Assembly: GCA_022760475.1 (NCBI GenBank)
Contig: JALEFZ010000089.1
Location: 124,001 to 188,000, forward strand
DNA from: Bacteroidia bacterium
GTDB lineage: Bacteria; Bacteroidota; Bacteroidia; J057
DNA length: 64,000 bases
Reading direction: 5' to 3'
Part shown: one piece after another, positions 43,236 through 50,980 of the stretch
How the letters are laid out: every line of letters starts with the position of its first letter
Numbering within the stretch: the stretch's first letter is position 1
Position numbers and translations under genes: made by a program
The notes under the pieces: generated by a model
The model's input: only the letters and a program-made list of their open reading frames with translations
Told to the model about the DNA's origin: nothing
The model's database searches: none

Positions 43236-44600
43236 CTAGGCATTCCAAATCCCCTTGGCAGTGCCATTGATGATTTTGTAATACTGGATCGGTCTGATGA
43301 TCACATCTATCCCGATACTGACACAGGTTGCGGCAATAATTCCTGTAAGTCCCCAGCCCAAATATTTGGCAAAATAAATGGACAACGGAATATTGATGAT
43401 CATGGCCAAATAAGCCGACCAGATTTGCAGCTTGATTTTCCCAACTCCATTGACAAACATCACAAAAATGGCATTGAGATTCAGCATGATCTGGAAAATG
43501 CCCATCATAACAACCAGCGAGATCGTGGGAATTACCGCTCCCTTTGTCCATAGCTCTATGAATGGGATGGCCAGGAATATCATGATAATGATCCCTACAG
43601 TAAGACCTCCCCACAGCATGACCGTCTTTTTGACGGTATTCCTGATCCAGTCAAAGTCCTTGCGGGTATAGGCGTCCGTAAAAGCAGACCATAATGTATT
43701 GGTGATGATGGCAAAAGCGATGGTGGGTATATTAAAATACCTTTGGGTAAGCTTATAGTCCGTGACTGCTTCTGGTCCCAGCGAGTCGATCTGTGCGATA
43801 ATGACTGCATCGGTTAAAAACAGGATCAGGGAGCCGATTTGAAGAAGGAAAAATTTCCCACCAAGACTCATCAGGCTATTGAAGTGTTCCCGAGTAGCCA
43901 GTTTAAAACTGGGTCGGTAGTCCTTATAATCCTTGTTGAAGAAATAAAAAGTGGCAAATATCACAATGATAATGGGACTCACGCTCAGCACAAGACTCAG
44001 GTTTACCAAAGAACCCTCCGTATAAATTGTCAGGATATAAATGACCGCCAGGGCAATCACATTAGAGAAAAACTTAAATGCTTTGCTCCAGGAGGGTCTT
44101 TGATCCGCAATCAGTAGTTTCTCGATCAACTGGATCACAAACCTGAAACAGAAAAAGCCAAAAACGATGAGGGTGGTAAGTTTCAACTGATACTCAGGAA
44201 TGGTAGAGTTGTATGCAGTTTGCCAGCTTACAAAGGGTATAACTGCCAGCAATACCAAGAATACCACAGCCATGATTAGGGAAAGGCCCACATAGGTTGT
44301 ACTAACATAAACCCGGGCTAATTGATGTTCTCCCTTTGCCTTTGCCTCTGCAAACTTATTTCTCATACCATTACCTAATCCCACATCAAAAAAGTTGAAC
44401 CAGGCAATGATGTCTCCCAACATCAGCCATACCCCATATATCTCCTTGTCATTGGAAAGGTAGTCAAGTGTGATCGGTACGAGAAGAAAACCAAGCAAGA
44501 TACTGGCGCCCTGAAAAAAGAAGCCCAGAAGAACTTGCTTCTTCATTTGGACGCTTCGGGCGTGGCCTTTATTAAGAAGGCTCGTAATTCTTTGAATCAA
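43236..44600 (-). CDS. Wzx-type polysaccharide flippase (oligosaccharide/MOP superfamily)
   Basis: A 454-residue inner-membrane protein with about 12 helices that flips lipid-linked repeat units across the inner membrane. The N-terminal pattern LNKGHARSVQMKKQVLLGFF, followed by SILLGFLLVPITLDYL, is typical of Bacteroidota Wzx proteins. DVGLGNGMRNKFAEA is a recurrent loop-1 motif. The start is TTG at 44600; an in-frame stop lies just upstream and the conserved N-terminal residues precede the first ATG (44546), so TTG is preferred. It is far (over 20 kb) from the glycosyltransferase operon and opposite in strand, yet the only flippase candidate in the window. Confidence 0.85.
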   Translation of the reverse strand: MIQRITSLLNKGHARSVQMKKQVLLGFFFQGASILLGFLLVPITLDYLSNDKEIYGVWLMLGDIIAWFNFFDVGLGNGMRNKFAEAKAKGEHQLARVYVSTTYVGLSLIMAVVFLVLLAVIPFVSWQTAYNSTIPEYQLKLTTLIVFGFFCFRFVIQLIEKLLIADQRPSWSKAFKFFSNVIALAVIYILTIYTEGSLVNLSLVLSVSPIIIVIFATFYFFNKDYKDYRPSFKLATREHFNSLMSLGGKFFLLQIGSLILFLTDAVIIAQIDSLGPEAVTDYKLTQRYFNIPTIAFAIITNTLWSAFTDAYTRKDFDWIRNTVKKTVMLWGGLTVGIIIMIFLAIPFIELWTKGAVIPTISLVVMMGIFQIMLNLNAIFVMFVNGVGKIKLQIWSAYLAMIINIPLSIYFAKYLGWGLTGIIAATCVSIGIDVIIRPIQYYKIINGTAKGIWNA

Positions 44601-45301
44601 GGATATATCTTAATTAATAGTGTTTTGAGTAAAATGATTCCTAAAGAACAATGGAAGAGGTTTCCTATGTGAGTCTGATAGTAGTAGGTTTCAGATGTCG
44701 CCAAATAGGATGATTTTTTCTGCCAATCCTATTCAACAAAGCAAAGCATCTAACCTGTCAAACGATCCACAAGGCAGAGAAGCTTGCTTTTGATTCATCC
44801 AAATTTGAATTGCTAACAAGATATAAACTCATCAATATGCCTTCCCCGATAAAAAATCCAATGGACAATTTTTGTGCATTAACGGCGCCTAAAGAAGTCA
44901 GAACAAGAAGTGTATTGTCTTTTTGCGAAAAAAATTCTCAAAATAGGAAGAAAATTCTTGTCTGGATTCAGGAGTTAACTTTGGCTTAATATCAGGAAAT
45001 ACAGCTTTCAAGCCATCTGGCTACATGCTATGCGAAAAAATTAGCTAAACGGGCAAATTCCTTACATTTTTGGCTGTGAGGACAATTTTGGCAGAAAACT
45101 TGTTTCTTTTTTGCACAGATAGATCAAGACTTACAGGGATTTGTCTTGAAAAAGTTGTATTATTATACAATTGAAATATTTTAAAAAATTATTTTGCCAA
45201 ATTTGGTAAAAATCTTGGGGTTAACTTTTTTTGTACTGTAGAATTTCATAGCTGGAACCTTTGTTATTCTACATAATTGGGATTTTTAGGTAGGTATTAA
45301 C
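44601..45301 (+). other. 701-bp intergenic region ahead of the PL8-like lyase
   Basis: No credible coding frame on either strand. It is AT-rich, increasingly so near the lyase gene, and must hold divergent promoters for the flippase (-) and the lyase (+). A perfect -7 box TAACTTTG is at 44976-44983 with a TTG 15 bases upstream, shorter than usual. A weaker pair, TTG near 45231 and AACCTTTG about 22 bases later (45257-45264), lies closer to the lyase start. A long leader is possible. Confidence 0.4.
45281..45294 (+). repeat. 14-bp direct repeat, 5' copy
   Basis: GATTTTTAGGTAGG occurs here, 7 bases before the lyase ATG, and again as an exact copy at 49021-49034, 11 bases after the lyase stop. 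The two copies frame the gene in the same orientation. Confidence 0.6.
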
Positions 45302-48300
45302 ATGATTAAGTTTACTATTGGCAATGTGCTAGCCACATTCCTTCTCCTATTTCTATTCCTTAGCTCTACTAGAAGCCATGGTCAGTCTTCGATGAACATC
45401 ATCTTGGCGAGATGTGTAGAAGACGCGCTCAATCTTCCTCCAGAAAACAGATCAGTATCCGACATCCGCTCCAGGATGAGGTCTGACGGTAGTTTTTCCG
45501 ACAGATCGGCGGATATATTTGTGATAGAAGACCGCATCCTAAAACTTGCCCAGGCATACAAATCGGACCCGAATTATCGGAATGATGTTAGTCTAAAGAA
45601 TGATATTTATTTGGCATGGAATTATTGGAACAATAATTATGACCTGCCTAAAGATTTGGCTAACTGGACAGTAGAGGCATTTCGCCTTCCAAGAGCGGAA
45701 GGACTTCTTGCTTGTCTGCTGAAAGAAGAGTTGGACCGCGACTATGGTTCCAACGGTTATGCAAGAGCAATCTCCGATTACGTTGTAGGCATTTATGATG
45801 TGATTTTCCTGAATCCATGGGAAAGACCTGACATCGAATTGGCAGCCAATTACTCTTCCCGATTTCGTGGAGGCGTTTACATTGCTGCCTTCGCCAACAA
45901 CGAAAAATGGATGCAAGACCTGAGATCCAGAATCGATGAGGTTTTGGAGGTCGGTGCAGGTACCAATACCCAAATCATTGGCTATCCTCACGCAGGTATT
46001 ACACCTGATTACTCCTTCCACCAGCACAACAAAGATGGTGGACAAATGATCTGGGGGAACTACGGTACAGTATTCCTCGACGAATTTGGAAAATACATGA
46101 GATTGGTGTCAGGTACAGATTATGACCTCAATAACGGTCATTACCAAACACTTTTCAATGCCATGACACTGGGATTGAGGTACTTTGTTTACAAAGAAGA
46201 GATCTCTCAATTGGTGATGGGTAGAAACTGCTTCAACAACCAGTGGGGAGGAACCTTCGCCACCGTACTTGAAAGAATAGCCAATGGCATGGCTCCTGGG
46301 TCTATTTCTCAGAGTCAGATGGATCTATTGCGCTTGACCATTCTGCAAATGAAAGACCGCCATCAGCAAGCTACACTGGATGATAGCCGAGTATTCTACA
46401 CCAGTGATATGATGGTGCATGCCCGACCCACCAACCATACTGTGGTAAGGATGCTTTCAAACCGTACAGCTAGCCTGGAGCTGGGTATCGGACTGGAAAC
46501 CAAAAACTACCACCTTGGAGATGGTTCAACACTATTTAGAATCGAAGGACATGAATACGAGCAGTCCTGGCCTACAGCCAACATGACTTCTGTCCCAGGT
46601 ACAACAGCAGAGCAAAAAAGCGGCATGCCTACCTCAGCAGCAACCGGGACTGCAAACTCAAACAATACCTTTGCAGGGGCTGTATCTGATAGCCGAAGCA
46701 TGGTTGGAGGATTTGACTTGAACAAAGGCCAGTCTTATTCTACCATTCGAGCCAACAAGTCCTACTTCTTCCATGATGACATCTTTGCCATGTTGGGTTC
46801 TGGTATCCGGCAGGATGGAACCATCAATGGAGACATCTGGACTACACTGAATCAGGTAGAAAGAAAAACCGATGTTACCTATAACGTAGGAGGAAATAAT
46901 GTTGTAGTGCCTCTAAACAGCAATTCTTCAAGGGACTTCAACAATATCAGCTCACCTGTATGGTTCTACCAGGATGGATTTGGATATATCATCGTTCCTG
47001 AGAGTCCTATCAACATCAAGTTTTGGGCAGAAACTCGAACTGGAAGGTGGAGCGATGTAAACTCTCGCGAGTCGTCCAAAAGCATCAATGTGAACATGTT
47101 CCACCTGGTGATCAACCATGGTAGAAACCCGCAAAACGATAAGTATCAGTATTATGTAGTCCCTAATACTACGCCAGCACAGTTGGCCAACCTGCTCAAT
47201 AACAACCCTATTGATGTGATTTCCAACAATGCTGCTCAGCAAGTAGCATACCACAGGAATTCAAAGAAAGGGCAGTTTATTTTCCGTACAAATAACCAAA
47301 GAGCAACCTTGTCTAGTGGGCTGGAGATGTTTTCTGCCAAGCCGACCATTATCCAGACTGAAGAAACTCCTGATAGCCTTATCGTTTGGGTAAATGATCC
47401 GAATCAGTCTGAAACCTCTGTTCAGTTAAGAGCTAATTTCAACCTGAGAGGTAATGGAGCCACTTGGAATGTTAATACGGAAGAAACCACCATCAATGTA
47501 AGCCTTCCACAAGGAGTTTATAAAGGACAAGCCGTAAGAATGGCATTTGCCTACGGTGATCAGCAGCCAAATTCAGCCCCGATAGCTGATTTTGAGTATG
47601 CTGCACCAAGTTTTGTGTCTCCGGCAATAGTTAATTTCGATGCTTCAAACTCCAATGATCCTGACGGGGTAATTACAGCTTACGAATGGGTGTTTGAGGA
47701 TGGTTCCACTGCTTCTGGTGAGTCTGCAGTAAGAACTTATACCAATCCTGGTTCCTATTCAGTCAAATTGAGGGTTACTGATAACGTGGGAGCTCTGGAC
47801 TCCACCGAAAAAATTGTAGTCATCACCGAAGAAGTTGTTCAAAGTAGCTGTACCCTTCCCCAAAACTGGCTAAATGCAGATATAGGAAATCCTGGTGCCA
47901 AAGGAAGTGCATGCGCTGACAACGGAACCTACACCATTACTGCAACAGGAGATGATGCCTGGGGAAATTCGGATCAGTTCCAGTACATGTTTACTACCAT
48001 GAATGGAGATGGAGAATTGATCGTAAGGGTTTTGAGTATGGAGCAGAATGAAGAGTATGCAAAGGTTGGGATCATGATGAGAGACAACCTGAACGCATCA
48101 TCTCAGCATGCACACGCCTTCTTCCATGCCAACATGAAATATAATGGAATGCAATACCGCGAACTAAATGGTGATGAAACCTTTAGTGCAGGAACTTATA
48201 CCGGTTCAGCCAGCCTTCCTTACTGGTTGAGAATGACCAGATCAGGTAACACCTTCAGATCCTATGTATCTCCGGATGGAAACAACTGGTCTTTGATAGG

Positions 48301-49009
48301 TGAGAAATCTATTTCAATGGGAACTCAAATATATGCAGGAGTAACAACTACGAATAAAAATTATGCTGGAAATACCACATCAATCGTAGATAACCTCAGT
48401 TTCAGTCAAACTTTTGATCCTGGGACCTTCCCTGTAGAGTTTACCAATGTTCAGGCCATACCCATGCCTCACCTCAAGCAGGTACAGCTAAAGTGGGAAA
48501 CAGCTTCTGAGCTTAACAACAGCCACTTTATAGTACAGAAATCGCTGGATGGAGCTATTTATGAAGACCTTTCACAGGTTCGCAGCCAGGGAAATTCAAA
48601 TCGAACGCAGAAATACACCTCAATCGATGAGAATCCATATACTGGAAAGGCGTTTTATCGCATCAAACAGGTTGACTTTAGCGGGCTATTTTCGCACTCG
48701 GATGTAGTGGAAGTTAAATACGATGGAGATGTAATTAGGTCATTTACCGTCTTTCCTAATCCTATACAACAAGGATCAGATTTTAAATTTGAAGCCTACA
48801 TTTCCAAAGTACCTAGTTTAAGGATTGAAGTACGTAACAGCCTAGGACAGGTGCTTTATACGCAGAATAATGTAGAAGTGAGTACTGACGGTTCTTTGTT
48901 AACTACATTCAACACCAGTTCTCTTTTACCAGGAAAGTACTTAGTTACTTTAAGTAATCCGGAGTATCTGGACATACCCCTGACACAGAAACTTGTAGTC
49001 CTTCCTTAA
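45302..49009 (+). CDS. T9SS-exported PL8-like polysaccharide lyase with PKD and DUF1349-like modules
   Basis: 1235 residues. Signal peptide ends around GQS (27-28). Residues 30-370 form an alpha/alpha toroid lyase domain: GITPDYSFHQHN gives the probable catalytic histidine (His242), followed by IWGNYGTVFLDEFG with Tyr254. The central beta domain has YHLGDGSTLF and WPTANMTSVPGTT, patterns strongly typical of PL8 chondroitin/hyaluronan/xanthan lyases. The His-Tyr distance is 12, against 9 in classic members. A PKD domain (about 757-845), a DUF1349-like beta sandwich (855-1035) and a T9SS sorting domain (about 1145-1235, FTVFPNP to KLVVLP) follow. Beta-elimination of a uronic-acid polymer is expected. 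Whether the target is external or the strain's own polymer is unknown. Confidence 0.85.
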   Translation: MIKFTIGNVLATFLLLFLFLSSTRSHGQSSMNIILARCVEDALNLPPENRSVSDIRSRMRSDGSFSDRSADIFVIEDRILKLAQAYKSDPNYRNDVSLKNDIYLAWNYWNNNYDLPKDLANWTVEAFRLPRAEGLLACLLKEELDRDYGSNGYARAISDYVVGIYDVIFLNPWERPDIELAANYSSRFRGGVYIAAFANNEKWMQDLRSRIDEVLEVGAGTNTQIIGYPHAGITPDYSFHQHNKDGGQMIWGNYGTVFLDEFGKYMRLVSGTDYDLNNGHYQTLFNAMTLGLRYFVYKEEISQLVMGRNCFNNQWGGTFATVLERIANGMAPGSISQSQMDLLRLTILQMKDRHQQATLDDSRVFYTSDMMVHARPTNHTVVRMLSNRTASLELGIGLETKNYHLGDGSTLFRIEGHEYEQSWPTANMTSVPGTTAEQKSGMPTSAATGTANSNNTFAGAVSDSRSMVGGFDLNKGQSYSTIRANKSYFFHDDIFAMLGSGIRQDGTINGDIWTTLNQVERKTDVTYNVGGNNVVVPLNSNSSRDFNNISSPVWFYQDGFGYIIVPESPINIKFWAETRTGRWSDVNSRESSKSINVNMFHLVINHGRNPQNDKYQYYVVPNTTPAQLANLLNNNPIDVISNNAAQQVAYHRNSKKGQFIFRTNNQRATLSSGLEMFSAKPTIIQTEETPDSLIVWVNDPNQSETSVQLRANFNLRGNGATWNVNTEETTINVSLPQGVYKGQAVRMAFAYGDQQPNSAPIADFEYAAPSFVSPAIVNFDASNSNDPDGVITAYEWVFEDGSTASGESAVRTYTNPGSYSVKLRVTDNVGALDSTEKIVVITEEVVQSSCTLPQNWLNADIGNPGAKGSACADNGTYTITATGDDAWGNSDQFQYMFTTMNGDGELIVRVLSMEQNEEYAKVGIMMRDNLNASSQHAHAFFHANMKYNGMQYRELNGDETFSAGTYTGSASLPYWLRMTRSGNTFRSYVSPDGNNWSLIGEKSISMGTQIYAGVTTTNKNYAGNTTSIVDNLSFSQTFDPGTFPVEFTNVQAIPMPHLKQVQLKWETASELNNSHFIVQKSLDGAIYEDLSQVRSQGNSNRTQKYTSIDENPYTGKAFYRIKQVDFSGLFSHSDVVEVKYDGDVIRSFTVFPNPIQQGSDFKFEAYISKVPSLRIEVRNSLGQVLYTQNNVEVSTDGSLLTTFNTSSLLPGKYLVTLSNPEYLDIPLTQKLVVLP

Positions 49010-49020
49010 GTTATTTTTGA

Positions 49021-49034
49021 GATTTTTAGGTAGG
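49021..49034 (+). repeat. 14-bp direct repeat, 3' copy
   Basis: Exact copy of the sequence at 45281-45294, in direct orientation, just past the lyase stop codon. Confidence 0.6.
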
Positions 49035-49047
49035 ATTTCTCTCAAAT

Positions 49048-49072
49048 GCCCTCTTTATGAGGGCTTTTTTTA
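49048..49072 (+). terminator. Intrinsic terminator of the lyase gene
   Basis: A stem GCCCTC/GAGGGC with a TTTAT loop followed by a T-run, 39 bases after the stop. Confidence 0.85.
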
Positions 49073-49340
49073 TTTTCTACAGTACAATAATAGTTATAAA
49101 AGTGTAATATATTTTATCTGTTGGGGTTTTTGGTCTTTTTTGAAGTTTGAATGGATCATTTCGCGGATTGTTTGGAAAAAGAGGCTTTTGAGCTGAATAG
49201 AGGGCTATTGATAAGGAATGTTTGTTGGAGCTGTATACCTAACGAAAGGGAGCCTCTTCATTGTTATTTCTTTGCTATCCATCCACTTTTGACCTTTTTT
49301 CTTAGATCACTGGTTCAATAAATTATTCAGAAAAGTATAG

Positions 49341-49375
49341 GTAAAAAAATGGTGCATCAGCTGGAATGATGCACC
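49341..49375 (-). terminator. Intrinsic terminator of the LPG-synthase-like gene
   Basis: Read on the minus strand, a perfect 9-bp stem (GGTGCATCA against TGATGCACC) with a 7-base loop is followed by ATTTTTTTAC. It lies about 140 bases past the stop at 49514, leaving a long 3' untranslated region. Confidence 0.8.
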
Positions 49376-49513
49376 TAGTAGGTATACTAAAATATCTTGG
49401 TTTTAACCTAGAGCGACAGGTATAACATGATTAGTTCAAAATTATAACTTTCATGTATTCAATTTTATTGTTTATCCATGTCTTGGATAATTTTGTGTTT
49501 GAATGTCATGAAT

Positions 49514-50587
49514 TCAATCTTGAATGGTTTTTTCAGCTTCTACCGGCGTTTTTTCTATGGCGCTATCCACCTCAGGGACGATTGTGGTAAGGTATACATA
49601 TCCCCATGTACCGATAGAAATCATCATAATTAGTTGGGTAATGTGCATAACCGTCGCAAAAAGGATTCCCAGGTTGTAGGAGGCATCATAGGTGCCTAAG
49701 ACCATCATTGCACCGAAGGTGATCGCCACGGAGATGTGATAGGTTCCAACGCCTCCCGGACTTGGCAGAGCCATCCCTATGCCACCAATGATGGTTACAA
49801 TTGCTCCAAAGTATAGTAAGTTGATGTTCTCGATAGCCATAACTTCATCCATTCCATAAAAGGCTACATAGGTCATCAAAATGTAGCAGACCCATATGGC
49901 GATGGTATATACAATGTAAAGTATGGGATTCTCAATGTCCTTGATACTAAGGGCTGATCGGTACAGATCTAGGAAGGCATCATAGAGCTTTTTGACAATG
50001 GGTATCTGTAGAAGACGCTTTTTGAAGATCAGAAATACAGCCAGTCCGACAACTCCCAGGCCTAAAGCAATGGGTAGGAGAGGGATACCTCCTTCGGATT
50101 CTCTTTCTGCAAACAAGGTCTCGTTCAGCAATTGTTCCAGGGCACCATGCTCCAGGAAAAAGGCCAATACGATAAGGGAAAGCAGGATCAATACATCGAA
50201 TACCCTTTCTATTGCTACAGAACCAAGAGACTTAGCCATTGGGATCTTATCCGACTTAATCAGGATGGAGCATCTCGCTACCTCGCCACCTCTGGGAATA
50301 GCTTGATTAACAAGGTATCCCAGCATCACTGCTGCATAAAGCCTGAGGTTTTTGGGATTGTATCCAAAAGCACGGTACTGCATTCCCCAGCGGACAGCCC
50401 TTATGTAGTGGCTAAAAGCTCCAATAGCCATGGACAGGACCAACCATCCCCAGTGAGCAGATACGAAAGCTTCTTTTACTTCTTCCCATGTCAGGTTACG
50501 CATCGCCAGGTAAAGCAATAATATTCCGAAAGCCAGGGCAAGCAAGTACTTGGCAATGTTAATGAGCGTCTTTTTCAATTCTATCAA
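49514..50587 (-). CDS. Lysylphosphatidylglycerol-synthase-type transmembrane protein (UPF0104 group)
   Basis: A 357-residue inner-membrane protein with about eight helices, matching the membrane half of MprF (flippase part) without the aminoacyl-transferase domain. Motifs include SHYIRAVRWGMQYRAFG, AIPRGGEVARCSIL, SLGSVAIERVFDVL, and ALPSPGGVGTYHISV, all classic for this group. Such proteins flip or bind lipids or lipid-linked sugars; a role in polysaccharide lipid-carrier handling fits its location next to the initiating transferase. The start is TTG at 50587 (or TTG at 50578), with no ATG before the first helix. The cytosolic C-terminus ends with charged residues. Confidence 0.85.
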   Translation of the reverse strand: MIELKKTLINIAKYLLALAFGILLLYLAMRNLTWEEVKEAFVSAHWGWLVLSMAIGAFSHYIRAVRWGMQYRAFGYNPKNLRLYAAVMLGYLVNQAIPRGGEVARCSILIKSDKIPMAKSLGSVAIERVFDVLILLSLIVLAFFLEHGALEQLLNETLFAERESEGGIPLLPIALGLGVVGLAVFLIFKKRLLQIPIVKKLYDAFLDLYRSALSIKDIENPILYIVYTIAIWVCYILMTYVAFYGMDEVMAIENINLLYFGAIVTIIGGIGMALPSPGGVGTYHISVAITFGAMMVLGTYDASYNLGILFATVMHITQLIMMISIGTWGYVYLTTIVPEVDSAIEKTPVEAEKTIQD

Positions 50588-50623
50588 TTACACGTTAAAC
50601 AAAATCGGGGGTAAAAAGCTGGG

Positions 50624-50631
50624 CAAAAATA
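50624..50631 (-). promoter_or_regulatory. -7-like box of the LPG-synthase-like gene
   Basis: On the minus strand this reads TATTTTTG, an exact TAnnTTTG, 37 bases upstream of the start at 50587. No TTG at the standard -33 spacing is evident. Confidence 0.4.
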
Positions 50632-50710
50632 AAGCAAATTTTCAATTAAACTCACTCCTATTACCCCTACATGTATTATTAGTTCATGAATGTCAATCTT
50701 TTTGCCCTGA

Positions 50711-50738
50711 ATAAAAAAAAAATGCGTCTGGACGCATC
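50711..50738 (-). terminator. Orphan intrinsic terminator on the minus strand
   Basis: Read on -, ATGCGT/ACGCAT forms a 6-bp stem with a CCAG loop and is followed by about ten T. No recognised long gene lies upstream of it on the - strand. It directly follows the 24-codon frame at 50743-50817 and lies between that and the promoter box of the LPG-synthase-like gene. Confidence 0.75.
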
Positions 50739-50742
50739 TCAA

Positions 50743-50817
50743 TCAAGAAATTTGAGCCTTTGCGTCTTTTTGGTCCCATATTTGATTTCCTCTCAATATG
50801 TTCTCAAACATCTTCAT
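50743..50817 (-). CDS. Putative 24-residue small protein
   Basis: The frame starts with ATG at 50817 and is preceded directly by the purine stretch AAAGGAAGG, a near-perfect Shine-Dalgarno. It reads MKMFENILRGNQIWDQKDAK and then AQIS, followed by TGA. The peptide is charged, with one Trp, and is not a membrane helix. Its stop is followed within a few bases by a strong minus-strand terminator, as expected for a real transcript end. No promoter was confirmed; a TTATTTTG box (one off the consensus) lies upstream near 50900 on the same strand. I recognise no family. It may instead be the body of a small RNA with a chance reading frame. Confidence 0.35.
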   Translation of the reverse strand: MKMFENILRGNQIWDQKDAKAQIS

Positions 50818-50980
50818 CCTTCCTTTATTTTTGTAATGGAAATATTTCCCGATCAAACCTGAGATTTTACAGTTGGTCCTAATTTCATTCACTATTCCAA
50901 AATAAAGGTCAATATTTGGATGTAAGGAAATTAAACTATTTCACCATTATTAGATCCAAAATAACAACGATTCTGACACC
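50818..50980 (+). promoter_or_regulatory. Upstream region of the initiating transferase
   Basis: AT-rich region before the WcaJ-type gene. It holds an exact -7 box TATTTTTG at 50826-50833, about 150 bases upstream of the ATG, without a clear -33 TTG. The same interval would have to contain the promoter of the small minus-strand frame. Confidence 0.35.

Larger units (their letters stand above)
49010..49513. other. 504-bp convergent region after the lyase gene
   Basis: No coding frame is supported. It holds the 3' copy of the 14-bp repeat (49021-49034), a + terminator and a - terminator, listed separately. Between them AAGAGGCT (49179-49186) is complementary to AGCCTCTT (49251-49258), a possible long-range stem around a small ATAG/CTAT hairpin. 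No promoter-like box is clear beside it, so an RNA gene is not called. Confidence 0.45.
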
